A stretch of DNA of 64,000 nucleotides from positions 149,676,285 through 149,740,284 of the forward strand of contig CM062293.1 of assembly GCA_031216915.1 (NCBI GenBank), read 5' to 3'. Shown piece by piece: positions 45,649 to 56,650 of this stretch. A program made the translations under genes and the position numbers. The first letter of the stretch is position 1, and the number at the start of each line of letters is the position of its first letter. The notes under the pieces are model-generated. The model had not been told where the DNA came from, ran no database searches, and was given only the letters and a program-made list of their open reading frames with translations. Source of the stretch: Pictodentalium vernedei. Lineage: Eukaryota > Mollusca > Scaphopoda > Dentaliida > Dentaliidae.

Positions 45649-46628
45649 ATTCAGTAGCACAGCATCTGTATATGGAATCCGTGTCCACATCCACGCGAAG
45701 ATCTTACAGTTCAGGATTCAACTTGTTCCAGCGATTCCTGTCCCAGCAATTTCCATCGGGCGACCACCGCCAACTTTTCACCACAGACTTGCCACTTTTA
45801 CATTTCATTGTATTTTGTCATCATATGTTGAAGCTTTCACACCCTACCATTAAGTTATATTTGGCCGGTATCCGCTTTTTCTATGTAGCCCAAGGGCTGG
45901 GAAATCCATTAATGTCTCCTCAAGGCAGGACTTGGGAGCGAGTCTTTTCAGTGCTCAAAACACTGAAAAAATTTCAAAAGCCCTCGAAACTTCAGCGTCT
46001 TCCTATCACGTTCCCCATACTTCATACTTTAGTTACTTTTTTACGTCAAGGTCCGTTCTCCGCTTATACGAATTTGCTTTTCCAAACTGTCCTTTTAGTA
46101 GCCTTTTTTGGTTTTCTACGCTGTGGGGAATTTACCACTCAAACTTCTTTTGACCCATCTTCTCATTTATGCTTGGGTGACGTTCAGATCTGCACGGCGC
46201 GTCAACGGGCTTGGCTCCACCTGAAGGCTTCAAAATCTGACCCATTTCGCACTGGCGTCACTCTCACATATTTTCCTACCTCTTCTTTTGCATGTCCGTA
46301 CACCTTTCTCACAACATTCTTACAAGTACGTATTGCACAGGGGGGCTTGCCTCATCACCCATTGTTTCTCACGGAGTACAATCAAGCTCTCAGTCGGCCA
46401 TACTTCCTGACTAAATTGCGGACATGTTTGACTATGTGTGGTTTCAACTCGGCGTCCTTCTCCGGCCATAGTTTTCGTTCGGGGGCAGCTACAACAGCCT
46501 GTCACGCTCGGTTGGAAGATCACCTCATTAAGACTTTGGGACGGTGGTCTTCTGATAGTTATCTGCGGTACATTAAAACCCCAGACCAGGTACTGCATGA
46601 TGCCCACATGGCCTTATGTCGCAACTAA
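45615..46628 (+). CDS. Ngaro tyrosine recombinase (YR)
   Basis: A 337-aa ORF from ATG 45615, overlapping the RT ORF by 34 bases in another frame; stop TAA 46626-46628. The N-terminal SAM-like part (STSTRRSYSSGFNLFQRFL) binds DNA. The catalytic part shows Arg in FFGFLRCGEF, Lys in LKASKSD, the box GHSFRSGAATTA with His 46467-46469 and Arg 46476-46478, and GRWSSDSYLRYI with Trp and, by spacing to phage integrases, nucleophilic Tyr at 46569-46571. All residues needed for strand cleavage are present. In this order of elements the enzyme integrates the circular DNA intermediate. Confidence 0.92.
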   Translation: MPTMLIGSPGLNSVAQHLYMESVSTSTRRSYSSGFNLFQRFLSQQFPSGDHRQLFTTDLPLLHFIVFCHHMLKLSHPTIKLYLAGIRFFYVAQGLGNPLMSPQGRTWERVFSVLKTLKKFQKPSKLQRLPITFPILHTLVTFLRQGPFSAYTNLLFQTVLLVAFFGFLRCGEFTTQTSFDPSSHLCLGDVQICTARQRAWLHLKASKSDPFRTGVTLTYFPTSSFACPYTFLTTFLQVRIAQGGLPHHPLFLTEYNQALSRPYFLTKLRTCLTMCGFNSASFSGHSFRSGAATTACHARLEDHLIKTLGRWSSDSYLRYIKTPDQVLHDAHMALCRN

Positions 46629-47104
46629 ACCTGCCCACTTTTCTGTTCCTCTTGCTATCACCCTACATCTAGGCACACTCCATGACAATAAACGATTGGC
46701 TACACTTGACTTTATTTTCATATCTACAGGAACTGCCTACACGTGTAGGCCACCTTTGTACATGTCGCTATATGTATCCATTCCTGCCTTCCCTTTGGCC
46801 TTTACGGTGGGTCATTTTCACAGTTTTATTGCTTTTCATTATATTCGTCTGTTGGGGTTTTCTCCTATCGTTTTCATTTGTATATAATGTTAGCCTTTTC
46901 ATTATCGGTTTTATTCTAGTTTCATGCTTATTCGTTCTTTCATTCTACCTTTGGTATTTCATGGCTGCTTCATTTAATGGTACCTCAAGATTTTAAGTCG
47001 CCACCTTTCATCAATCATGGCACGTTGACTGCCTCACCTTTTCGAATCCTGATGGTGGACCTCTCAGCCCTTCTGGGGGCTCTCAGCTGGTACCAGCTTC
47101 GTTT
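46629..47104 (+). other. Ngaro 3' non-coding region before B1
   Basis: Lies between the recombinase stop and B1. Contains a T-rich 104-codon ATG ORF (46682-46996) whose product is almost wholly hydrophobic (several potential membrane segments); T-richness alone explains this. No known Ngaro accessory domain (such as a hydrolase) was recognised. Confidence 0.5.
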
Positions 47105-47787
47105 GGGTGTTCGTTGATCTGCCCCCATCAAGGACTGTTCGGTCAACAACATCACGTATAGTGAGTGTACGTCGTACGGTGCCATCGGTTTTGCAGATCC
47201 ACTATGATGCGATTTCCCGATGGCCCCCATGGGCGTATACTCAGGTTACGTTTACGCGAAATATTTCTCCGAATGGTATCAGTGCTACTAGGAGCCCCCA
47301 GTTTTTTCCCCAACCAGTAACTTATCCATAGCATACTTAGATAGCCTCACCCTACAACTCAGCGAGCCATACATGTGTATATACTTCTTGTGGATTGCAC
47401 AAATTCGATTTATATATTCAATGCAAACATTGTGTGGCAAATCATATATTTCTTATTGCGGCCCAGCGGGTCATTTTCAGGTTCGGTGCGGATCACTATC
47501 GCTATCACTCCGCGGCCCAGCGGGTCAATCCTTTAGCAGGCTATATACACCTCTGCGGCTCAGCGAGCTTTAACATAAATGCTTTTATATGTGTCATTAA
47601 AGTCATACTAAGCAGTTCTGTGGCTCAGCGAGCCTTAACATGAACACTTTCATATGGATACTAAAGTTGTACTAAGCAGTCATGATATGACAACAGACTT
47701 GCTACATGTATTGGTGCAGACCTAAAAGCTAGTAATAAATATCATTGCTGTTGTCTATGGCGTTTTGTTCTTTTCGTTGTCCACAAA
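47105..47787 (+). repeat. Ngaro split repeat B1
   Basis: Starts GGGTGTTCGTTGATCTGCCC and ends GTTGTCCACAAA. Repeated as B2 at 48372-49055. It contains five copies of a dyad motif of form GGCTCAGCGAGCC/GGCCCAGCGGGTC at 47357, 47460, 47514, 47557 and 47622. Confidence 0.92.
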
Positions 47788-48127
47788 TTGGAAGGAAAAC
47801 GTCAGTTTTCTGAAGGTTTGTGAACAGCGAAATCAGCCAGTTTTTCACTGTATTTGACTAACACTGTATGTATGCTTTCATTAGACTGACCTACCAATGA
47901 CCGCACACCTGCAAAGTCACTTGTTGGTCAGTACTCTCTTGGCAGAATTCCAATTAAGCTGTCTCTAATCCCCGAAACTTGCTGACCCTGCAAATTCTCT
48001 ACATCCCCATTGTACTTCGTACCAATGATATTGCACTCCGTGGGTCACGTGTGTAGTTCGTGGCTCTTTGCCGATTCCCGGGACCGTCACTCGGTGCCGC
48101 ACCTTCTGCATGTAAAGTTCTCGTCAG
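47788..48127 (+). repeat. Ngaro split repeat A2
   Basis: Copy of A1, abutting B1 directly. The B1-A2 junction represents the joined ends of the circular intermediate in the model for this family. Confidence 0.92.
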
Positions 48128-48371
48128 CCACCACCACCCCACCACCACCATCAGGTATTCGACTAAAACTGGGGCCCTAGGCTTGCCCTGTCCTGTTAGG
48201 TGTGGGTTTCGTTGATCTGCCCCCATCAAGGACCGTTCGGTCAACAACATCACGTATAGTGCGTGTACGTCGTTCGGTGCCATCGGTTTTGCAGATCCAC
48301 TATGATGCAATTTCCCGATGGCCCCCATGGGCTTATACTCCGGTTACGTTTACGCGTAATATTTCTCCGAA
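48128..48371 (+). repeat. spacer plus diverged partial copy of B start
   Basis: A CCACCACCACCCC stretch (48128-48150) and a unique segment are followed by a 168-bp diverged copy (48204-48371) of the first 168 bp of B, directly in tandem with B2. About 8-10 substitutions are visible by eye, so this duplication is much older than the A1/A2 and B1/B2 copies. Confidence 0.8.
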
Positions 48372-49055
48372 GGGTGTTCGTTGATCTGCCCCCATCAAGG
48401 ACTGTTCGGTCAACAACATCACGTATAGTGAGTGTACGTCGTACGGTGCCATCGGTTTTGCAGATCCACTATGATGCGATTTCCCGATGGCCCCCATGGG
48501 CGTATACTCAGGTTACGTTTACGCGAAATATTTCTCCGAATGGTATCAGTGCTACTAGGAGCCCCCAGTTTTTTCCCCAACCAGTAACTTATCCATAGCA
48601 TACTTAGATAGCCTCACCCTACAACTCAGCGAGCCATACATGTGTATATACTTCTTGTGGATTGCACAAATTCGATTTATATATTCAATGCAAACATTGT
48701 GTGGCAAATCATATATTTCTTATTGCGGCCCAGCGGGTCATTTTCAGGTTCGGTGCGGATCACTATCGCTATCACTCCGCGGCCCAGCGGGTCAATCCTT
48801 TAGCAGGCTATATACACCTCTGCGGCTCAGCGAGCTTTAACATAAATGCTTTTATATGTGTCATTAAAGTCATACTAAGCAGTTCTGTGGCTCAGCGAGC
48901 CTTAACATGAACACTTTCATATGGATACTAAAGTTGTACTAAGCAGTCATGATATGACAACAGACTTGCTACATGTATTGGTGCAGACCTAAAAGCTAGT
49001 AATAAATATCATTGCTGTTGTCTATGGCGTTTTGTTCTTTTCGTTGTCCACAAAT
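48372..49055 (+). repeat. Ngaro split repeat B2 (3' boundary)
   Basis: Same as B1, ending GTTGTCCACAAAT. The host sequence ATGTTAGAAATATC follows. Confidence 0.92.
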
Positions 49056-49889
49056 ATGTTAGAAATATCTCCGTCTTTCATATTACGTGTTTGTGTTCCC
49101 TCTTACTCAGAAAAACTTTAAGAAATGGGTGCTTGAATGGCGTAATTTCCATTACTCACAAACAGCAAATGACAAATATTTCAGCGTGAATATACCAGTG
49201 AGTAAGTAAAAGAAAAACCCAACAGAACATTTAATGACCTACAGAATTCTTAGTGGAATCGAATGCCGCTTCCGCCCAGCCCATATATGTCTGAAAGTCT
49301 GGCGTCTCATTTGTTTATTTTATATCCACTTTTAATACCATCTCTGCATGATAGTTTGCTTAGAATTTGTGATTATGGTTTCTTAGAATACATTTGTAAA
49401 AGTATTTTCTGTGATTTTCGATATTTCCATTTAGTACTGTATCGCTCCTCTCCTCAATTATGTTTACGTTTTGTCAGAATTTATGAAACTAGTCATCAAT
49501 AATCAATTAACCGTTTTAAATTTTAGCCACAAAATGTTCTTCTGAAATGGCATACTATTAAGTTCGTACACGAACGTCTGGTAGATTGGTGCGTTTTCGA
49601 AGACATTGATAGATAATAATAGTGCTGTTAGTAGGAATTCACTTTAGCATGATTTAGTGATCCGGACTCAGACATGATTGTACCTCTGTATTATTCCTTA
49701 CAATGTTTATGACGGCTGGAATTGGATTGCGAGATGTGATAAATATACATATGATCAATTGGAGGCATTTAGACTAAACTATTATTTTTGTAGTATTTTG
49801 AAATCTGTCTACTTTTTGTTCTCGAAATTTCAATTCAAGGCTATAAATCACAGACCAAAAAAATCTGTTACTATTATATACTTACTAAT

Positions 49890-50318
49890 GGTATGACGGT
49901 ACTAAATATTTGAATTAGAGTTACCCGCAATGCAAAGTTGCACTCGGAAATGATGCAATCTCAAAAACTAAGCAGTGTTGGGAAAATATATTTTTCAATA
50001 AACTTTTGAAGTTTTCTACTGGCATCTTACATTATGTTGAATATTCCAGATAAATAAGGAGGGTGATGTGATGACTTTTTGGACCTAAAAAATACAACTT
50101 ACTATTTAAAAATATGTGCATGTGACCGGTACTTCCTTTTCTGTCAGTTTTTCTATCTTATTTATTTCATAACCCTCTGTTTTCGAGTCTGAAAAAATTG
50201 TCTGAAGGGTTATACTTGACAAATATATTTGAATGCCAAAATTGAAGTGATGCGATCATTTCTTTTTTCGCCTGACCGTTAGTGGTCGCCTATGGGAAAT
50301 GTTTGGTATTGTGATACC
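49890..50318. mobile_element. GGTATCAC-ended MITE, diverged copy 3
   Basis: Aligns with 8321-8780 from GGTACTAAATATTTGAATTA to the end TTGTGATACC. It shows many substitutions and a deletion of about 40 bp in the middle. Older than the copies at 8.3 and 11.2 kb. Confidence 0.72.
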
Positions 50319-50399
50319 TATATAATATATTTTAACTATAACTCTTACAACACACCGGTACGGCGATATTTTTTTATCTCTATTTACTTTTTAATGTCC

Positions 50400-50665
50400 A
50401 TGGAGCCCGGTGGTGCATTGCTTAAAGCATTGCCTATGTGGGATCACGGTGGCGCTGTGCGCTAACGAGTATGGCAAGACGATGGTACATTTGCCTCAAA
50501 CCGAAGTTAATCCTGCTTGTGCCAGGTTTTTAAGTTGAAGGGTTCGACAATTACTCGCCAATGCTCAGTGATTCTCAGGTAAACCGGCTTCCTCCACTCG
50601 TGAGGTCTCCGACACGATATGGCTGTTGAAAACTTGAAAGTGTTGTTAAACCCCAATACGTTTAC
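50400..50665 (+). mobile_element. SINE copy, strongly diverged
   Basis: GGTGGTGCATTGCTTAAAGC, GGTGGCGCTGTGCGCTAACG, GATGGTACATTTGCC, ACCGGCTTCCTCCACTCG and TGTTGTTAAACCCC align in order with the SINE family body; the tail is short. Confidence 0.55.
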
Positions 50666-50689
50666 ACAATCACTTATAAATATTTTCCA

Positions 50690-50780
50690 TTAACAGCACC
50701 ATACTCTCATAGTGTTGCTGGGGGGAGCAGTAGTGTTACTCGGGCACTATTGTTTCCATCAGCAACACTATCATAGCATA
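50690..50780. repeat. imperfect palindrome
   Basis: CACCATACTCTCATAGTGTTGCTG pairs with CAGCAACACTATCATAGCATAGTG, with an inner part GTAGTGTTACTCGGGCACTATTG. Confidence 0.6.
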
Positions 50781-50799
50781 GTGCCTTCAAATGAAGGCA

Positions 50800-52300
50800 T
50801 TAATGGGTTCAGTACATCACACCTCGGTCATGCCGACAGTTTATACAATAATAAGAAACCTTAACTCGCCATCGCGTTTTCTGACATTTGTATGAAAGTA
50901 TGATAGTTATTCCCTGAAGCCTTTGCTTTCATATATATGAAAGATTACATTTTCTAACCAAACAGAACTAACTATGGTGCGCAGCGAAACATTCAACATT
51001 CCGTTCTAGTTTACAAACGTGGAAATACTCATGTTGACGCGTTGGACAAGGAGAACCTCCTCCCGCTGATCGTGCATGCGTTCACTATCAATGTACATCA
51101 CTACGCATGAAATCACTATGGCAGCACTCAAGGCTCTATGCTTCGGTAACCAACCAGATTGACTGAGACTTGTAACATTAAGTACTAATCTTTTCTATGA
51201 TATTGAATGATAGCTAAAAGAAGTAACAGCGTAGATAAGTTGCACAAACGTCAAAATGTATTTTCAACTTCCAGCCGTGTGGCTGAAGTTTGAAAATATT
51301 TCTTGACTTTTTCCACTGACTTCAGATAGAACTATGATCATCTGAAAGAACATTTTAGTCCCTTTTTGAAAATAAGAAAGGCAGTTTTAAATATGGTTTA
51401 ACACTTCATCCGTCGTAACAACCATATCCGACCAGCACTGAACCGATAGATAGTCATTGAAATTTTAATATTTTGAAAAGCAATTATCTCAAAACATAGC
51501 TAACGACCATTGATTGGAACGAACCTGTCGAACATACTTCCATTAGAGGTGATCAGCTTTGTTTCTAAGGCAACAATATACATATATTGTTACTTTTTCA
51601 AGTGTCAAGTACTTTTAATCCGGCAAACTTTGCTTCCAGTATTGTCAGTGCTTGAGAAGTACATCAGAAAACGCGACAACAATTTGCCACGGATATATTG
51701 TCCATTGAGTGCTACAAGACGCCACCCGTAATACCAAAGCATTGCAGATGGCACCTTGTTGCACTCAAGGGACGATGCTGCACATCTGTTCACCTACAAT
51801 ATCACCGAACGCAGTACAAACATCGCTATTTAAAAATGTGTTTAGAAATATAGGTATAACAGCACATGTTCTAAATAAGCCATTAGAGTTATCAAGTGCA
51901 AAAAGACGAACATAATCATAATATAATCTGCGAACAGTTTGCTTATATTCTGGGTTCCCCAAGGCCATCTATAGAATCACCAGTTTGCTTATATTCTGGG
52001 TCCTCCAAGGTCATCAAAAGAATCACCATCAAACCTGTCTACTCCGTGTGTACTGGATGTCTACACAGCTCAGACCAGAGAGTGCCTCTGCGGGGTGGAG
52101 TGGCAATCGATGTGGAATGAGGTGACAACGTGTCATATTTTCAAAAATTCTCTTTAATTATATCCCTTCATTTGCAATGGGTTACTTTTCTGTCCTTAAA
52201 CGGGTGGACCTGCTGACCTAAGGAACACGGGAGTAGAGAGGATTGAAAAGAGAACAAACAAACGGCTGAAGCACATTAGTTGATGGTCGTAGTAATTTAC
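50800..52300. other. no gene recognised
   Basis: A small dyad at about 51262-51300 (TTTTCAACTTCCAGCC..GGCTGAAGTTTGAAAATA) recalls the core of the GGTAGACC MITE family. A short direct repeat, GTTTGCTTATATTCTGGGT, occurs at about 51938 and 51982. Nothing coding. Confidence 0.4.
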
Positions 52301-52309
52301 AACTTAAGC

Positions 52310-52435
52310 AATTGAAAAATATTCCAAAAAACCATACCGTGTGGCCCCTCATTGGAATGAGCTCGTAAATGGTTTTGTTGAATTTTTTTGATAATTAAAT
52401 AAATTTTGGTATCCTCTGCGTTCATAAAGGGTTAA
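52310..52435. mobile_element. TTAA MITE remnant
   Basis: The central-dyad word GGCCCCTCATTGGAATGAGCTCG and the right end TTCATAAAGGGTTAA (TTAA 52432-52435). The left end was not recognised. Confidence 0.5.
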
Positions 52436-52814
52436 TCCCAGTTGCCCAAGTTTGCTTCGGTGTACAACACATCGATGGTAAACTCGGCTTTATCCAATGC
52501 TGATCCTGATAGATCTTTACAGGATTAAGAGCCGATGAATGTCCCAACCAAACTGATCACCCTAGTTCAAATGGTGATATTTTTTTCGGCTATGCTTTGG
52601 GGGTCCTATGGCCATGCGCCCTTTTTCTTCTCTTATACATTGTGACTTATACATTTGTCTACAAATTTCACATGGTATTTGCTTAGCACGACATTGATCT
52701 GTTCACTGATGACTGCTAATGTATAAATATTGCATGACAACCCGCCTCAGATTATAATAACAGCCTTTTGATCCGGATTGTCGTAGTCCACCGAGTTGAC
52801 GAGGCAAGGGGCCA
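52436..52814. other. no feature recognised
   Basis: The beginning (CAGTTGCCCAAGTTTGCTTC..CATCGATGGTAAACTC..CAATGCTGATCCTG) faintly resembles the SINE body, possibly a very old fragment. Nothing else. Confidence 0.25.
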
Positions 52815-53045
52815 ATACTATAGAACTTTTACAATTGTATTTTCTAAAATTGTATTTTCTAGTTATGACTTCAAATGGGTTAAAATGAACCATTAGCATT
52901 TTCAAAGATCTGGCAATTTGCCAATTGGCAAATTGCCGTATCTATTAAAATGCTAATGATTCATTTTTGTCAGTTATATTAATAGGTAGATTAATAGGTA
53001 GAAAATACAATTCTAGAAAACACAATTGTAAAAGTTTTACAGTAC
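52815..53045. repeat. ~230-bp nested palindrome
   Basis: The outer arms AACTTTTACAATTGTATTTTC and GAAAACACAATTGTAAAAGTTT pair. The inner arms GAACCATTAGCATTTT and AAAATGCTAATGATTC pair. The centre GGCAATTTGCCAATTGGCAAATTGCC is a near-perfect dyad at about 52913-52937. Confidence 0.75.
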
Positions 53046-54003
53046 TCGCTCCAGATCACCTTGATCAAACAATACGCCTTCGAAATCTTGATTGCTCTGG
53101 CCTCCTCCACTCGGCAGAATGTGACAGCACGGATCAATCGGCTATTGTAATAATCTGTGTAATCCTTTCAGTTTGTATACGTCCTGTTTGATCTGGCTGA
53201 TCTGGTCTTGGCATCGATATGAAATATGACAAGCTGGATTGACCGACTGTTATAATAATTTATTTATTATTTGACACAGATATACCAAAACTGAATGCGA
53301 CACCTGAAATGGAAACAAAGACTAAATTACGAAATCGGTGTCCAGAGTGTTCTGCGCAAAGGCACTTGAGTTTTATTTCGCGTTTTTAAAATTGTCGGCG
53401 CAAAGATCTGCGCACGTCAGTGACATCACGTGATCCTTGTTTGAGACAAGCATGGTATGGATTTGGAAGAATGCAAGCCAGAATTGTGAGAAAACCACAG
53501 CCACAACGAAAAGCTATTTGTGACAATAAAAATAGAGATCCATGAAATTTTATAGAATCGGAAAATCAGTGCCTACTGAATGGGTTCCGAACGCGTTTCA
53601 TACGAGAGGAAAAATATTTTATTTTACTCTTCACATGCGAAATATTTCATCAGAACATAAAATGAATAATTATCTCAGTTTACGAATGCCATCTCTCATG
53701 TTTGCATTTTCACGAAATTTTACCGCAATAAATGTTGTAAACAGGTCTTACGTTTTTTTTTTCAGCAGCACTAATTTGACCTTTTAAAAAATTAGGACCA
53801 TCAATCTGTTGTTTGTACTGATCATAAAGTATCTCCTATTTATCTCCAATTCCCTTAAAATAAGTGAACATCCTAAAGGCATCGATGCCTTTTTGTTTCT
53901 AAAACTGGTGTTCCGATGTTCAAAAAGTTGAAATGATTATCTTTAATAAGTGATAAACAGCTGAATTGATTTTCTTGAATAAAGACTGACACCACATCGC
54001 ATG
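53046..54003. other. no feature recognised
   Basis: A/T-rich DNA. Short ORFs only, none with a recognisable domain. Confidence 0.3.
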
Positions 54004-54260
54004 TTAAGCTTTTGTACACGGGAGGCCACTGTTCCGGCCCAGGAACATGATACGACATAATTTCACTAGGCAGAGGGGGGGGGGGGGGGGGGGGGGCTTA
54101 TATGTGAATGTGTGTGGTAGACCAATCATTATTTCAACGTGCGGCCCGAAGGCTGCACCTTGAAATTATTAATTGGTACCCCCTAGGTAATGAATATGGA
54201 CTCTTCCAATTGCGGCCTTTGAAATGACTTGGAAGATACCACCAGTGTTCAAAGGGATAA
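54004..54260. mobile_element. TTAA MITE, GGTAGACC-core family
   Basis: Left end TTAAGCTTTTGTACACGGG and CCGGCCCAGGAACATGATAC, right end AGTGTTCAAAGGGATAA (TTAA mutated). The core GTAGACCAATCATTATTTC / GAAATTATTAATTGGTACC is the family palindrome. A poly-G tract at 54075-54096 has expanded inside the left half. Confidence 0.7.
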
Positions 54261-54927
54261 GAGTTAAACAATTTTACTGGTCGTCACTTTATAAGTATTG
54301 TAAAGAAATATTTCCTTAAATCCATCTATTTGTTTACAGAGGCATATCCGTAGAGAAAAACTGAGGTCGACAATACACAATAACGTGTTGAGAAGGGGTA
54401 AGAGGTGTCACGACATTCCTCATTTATAGTGTTTGTCGATGGCAAGTGAGATTAATTTTGTGATGTTATAAATCCTGGTAATCGCTCAAATCGATCGAAC
54501 TCATTGTGCAGTTGGTGAAATGTTTAGAATCAATTAGTGGAGCCTGCAACTTCCCAAGATTAAGTCTCCGCCGCGTCATTTATAACATTTGAAGAAGATT
54601 CAGTGTTATTGTTGAACTTCTAGTGCACAAGACTTATCGATAGTTTTCAGCTTGCCTATAGCTCTCAACAGAGCAAAGTCTACCTTTTTACAAGACCCAA
54701 TCTCGGTAGAACAATAAGATTTAATTCAACAGAAGGTATTAAGATTTACATTCTCTTTGTAACAAATAACGTGAACGGCATACTGAATGTTGGGATCTTC
54801 TAACTCATGTATTAATGATAAATAATTATATTGCCACAATACCGAATATCACACAGACAGAAAGATAACGGCGCGGCTGTAATTTATTTAGTCCCAGACA
54901 TATATAAGATTAACAAATAACATGAAA
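54261..54927. other. no feature recognised
   Basis: A/T-rich intron DNA, no signals. Confidence 0.3.
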
Positions 54928-55172
54928 CCCCATTGCCCACGTGGGGGCGCGATGACGTTGTATACTAAGGCGTACTGCACATCGATAGTGCATCTGTCTT
55001 CAACCAATGCTAACCCTGCTTGTGTAGAGTTAGTATGTTAGGGAGCTGACCGTTGCTCGCCATTGCTCGGTGGTTCTTTATGGGTACTCCGGCTTCCTCC
55101 ACCCGTAAAACTGTCGTGGTCATGATTAGCCATTGTGAAGAAATATGTGACCTTAAACACCAACACATACCA
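54928..55172 (+). mobile_element. SINE copy, 5'-truncated
   Basis: CCCATTGCCCACGTGGGGGC, GCGTACTGCACATCGATAG, GGTTCTTTATGGGTACTCCG and GTAAAACTGTCGTGGTCATG, ending in CCTTAAACACCAACACATAC. The tail is degraded. Confidence 0.76.
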
Positions 55173-55590
55173 TAATACATAATATCACGGACATAACACA
55201 ACGCGAATGCCTATGGTGAGAAGATAAAAGTTTATTTGGTTTACCGCAAACACTGTATGCATATATCCCTGCCAAACTAGTCATAAATTTAGCAATTTCC
55301 AGTCTCAAAATTTAACAGCTTTAACGCGAGGTTATCCTGGTCGCTTTCTTTTTCATTGACCTCTACTTATAAAGAAGAATTAGGTTGCTAGTTTAATACA
55401 CAAAAGCTCGACTGGTACAGATTTAAACCCACGTGAAATATATTCATTTACAAGCCCAGTGTTCAAAGGCTAAGCAAACGATTAACAAAGCTATGAGGGT
55501 GGTTAACTTTCAAATAATTGAGTGACACAAACTCATAACAGACTCATAACAATTGTAACATTCCTAACAAACCGAAAACACGCGATAGAA

Positions 55591-55831
55591 TTAACCATTT
55601 GAACACGAGATGCCGCTTTTCCGGCCCAGAAACATAATACGCCATACTTTCATTAAGCAGGGTGGCGGCTTGGTGAATGTGTAGGGTAGACCAAACAATA
55701 TTTTCAACGAGCAGCCCTAAGGCTGCACGTTGAAAATATTAATTGGTCTACCTCCAATTAATGCAAATGGACTCTTCCAGTTGTTGACATTGAAGTGACA
55801 TGGATGATACCATCAGAGATCAAAGGGTTAA
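55591..55831. mobile_element. TTAA MITE, best copy of the GGTAGACC-core family
   Basis: Starts TTAACCATTTGAACACGAG (TTAA 55591-55594) and ends GAGATCAAAGGGTTAA (TTAA 55828-55831). In the centre, GGTAGACCAAACAATATTTTC, then GCAGCCCTAAGGCTGC, then GAAAATATTAATTGGTCTACC form one hairpin of about 30-bp arms. TTAA duplications and CCCTTT-like ends point to piggyBac-related mobilisation. Confidence 0.78.
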
Positions 55832-56110
55832 ACACCTGGGAGAATGGAAGTACTTTACAGAATCAAAGTATCATAAACAAATAAAGTATCTGTTGCTTTT
55901 AAACAACACTGCATCTAGGCCACATCTCAAGAAGCCATAGGGGTAATACTTAGGTAAAGGTATTCTTGAAATTGGACATAACTTATCATTTGAAACATCA
56001 TCGCAGAAGAAGAGTAAAGAAATCCAAAGCAAGCCAGAGATCAGAAGCCTTTCCCATAAGATTATTATGCCCACGACCTCCGAAGGAGGATTCGGGTGTA
56101 TCTACTGAAG
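55832..56110. other. no feature recognised
   Basis: Short spacer before a (CCGT)n repeat; CGACCTCCGAAGGAGG at 56075 forms a minor dyad. Confidence 0.3.
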
Positions 56111-56290
56111 CCATCTGTCCATCCGTCCGTCCGTCCGTCCAAACCTTTTACATTGTAATTTCACAGCCATAGCTCGGTTTTGGACCTCCTTTGGTAGTCC
56201 GTCCGTCCGTCCGTCCGTCCGTCCGTACAAACATTTTGCATTGTAATTTCACAGCCATAGCTCGGTTTTGGACCTCCTTTGGTATGCTGA
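56111..56290. repeat. ~80-90-bp tandem duplication with (CCGT)n
   Basis: Two units each start with CCGTCCGTCC repeats (56117-56138 and 56197-56225), then ATT(T/G)..CATTGTAATTTCACAGCC, ATAGCTCGGTTTTGGACC and TCCTTTGGTA. Confidence 0.82.
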
Positions 56291-56650
56291 TAGGCCTACA
56301 TGGGAGAATGGATATGCACAAGGAACGGGTTCTGTCCAATAATCTTTCCCCGGGTTATGGCCCTTTTTCGACTTAGACAATTTTTGTGTTTTCACGCTTT
56401 CCACTTAGAAATTTTTTTCTGTCCCACCATACCTTCAAGGTTACTTCGAACATGCATACGGATCGGGAGCAGTGGCCCACGCTTTGCGTTGCCGTGTTGT
56501 AGTTATATATGGCAATACAGTGTTTTCGACAAAACTGTACTTATATCACCGTTTTCAATGTACATTATTGGGATCAACGTGAATGGAATACCTCAAATAT
56601 TCGTGTAACCAATGAACACATGCAACATATTTTCGTATTTTATGTGAATT

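Larger units (their letters stand above)
41379..49055 (+). mobile_element. Ngaro-type (DIRS order) tyrosine-recombinase retrotransposon, apparently intact
   Basis: A 7.68-kb element with the Ngaro signature of split direct repeats: A1 (41379-41718), coding region, B1 (47105-47787), A2 (47788-48127), an internal partial repeat, and B2 (48372-49055). By reading, A1 and A2 agree throughout their 340 bp and B1 and B2 have equal length (684 bp) with no difference noticed. The ORFs are gag, RT-RNase H and a tyrosine recombinase with all catalytic residues; there is no methylase domain and no DDE integrase. The family replicates through an RNA and a circular DNA intermediate integrated by the recombinase, without target duplication. 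Intact frames plus identical repeats indicate recent insertion. It sits inside the intron of the Ig gene, in the opposite orientation to that gene. Confidence 0.92.

Noticed and set aside
46438-46887. ORF overlapping the recombinase 3' part
   Set aside because: Shadow frame of the recombinase ORF.
46682-46996. Hydrophobic 104-codon ORF downstream of the Ngaro recombinase
   Set aside because: T-rich DNA yields hydrophobic residues by composition; no homology to known accessory ORFs of the family, so not called as a gene.
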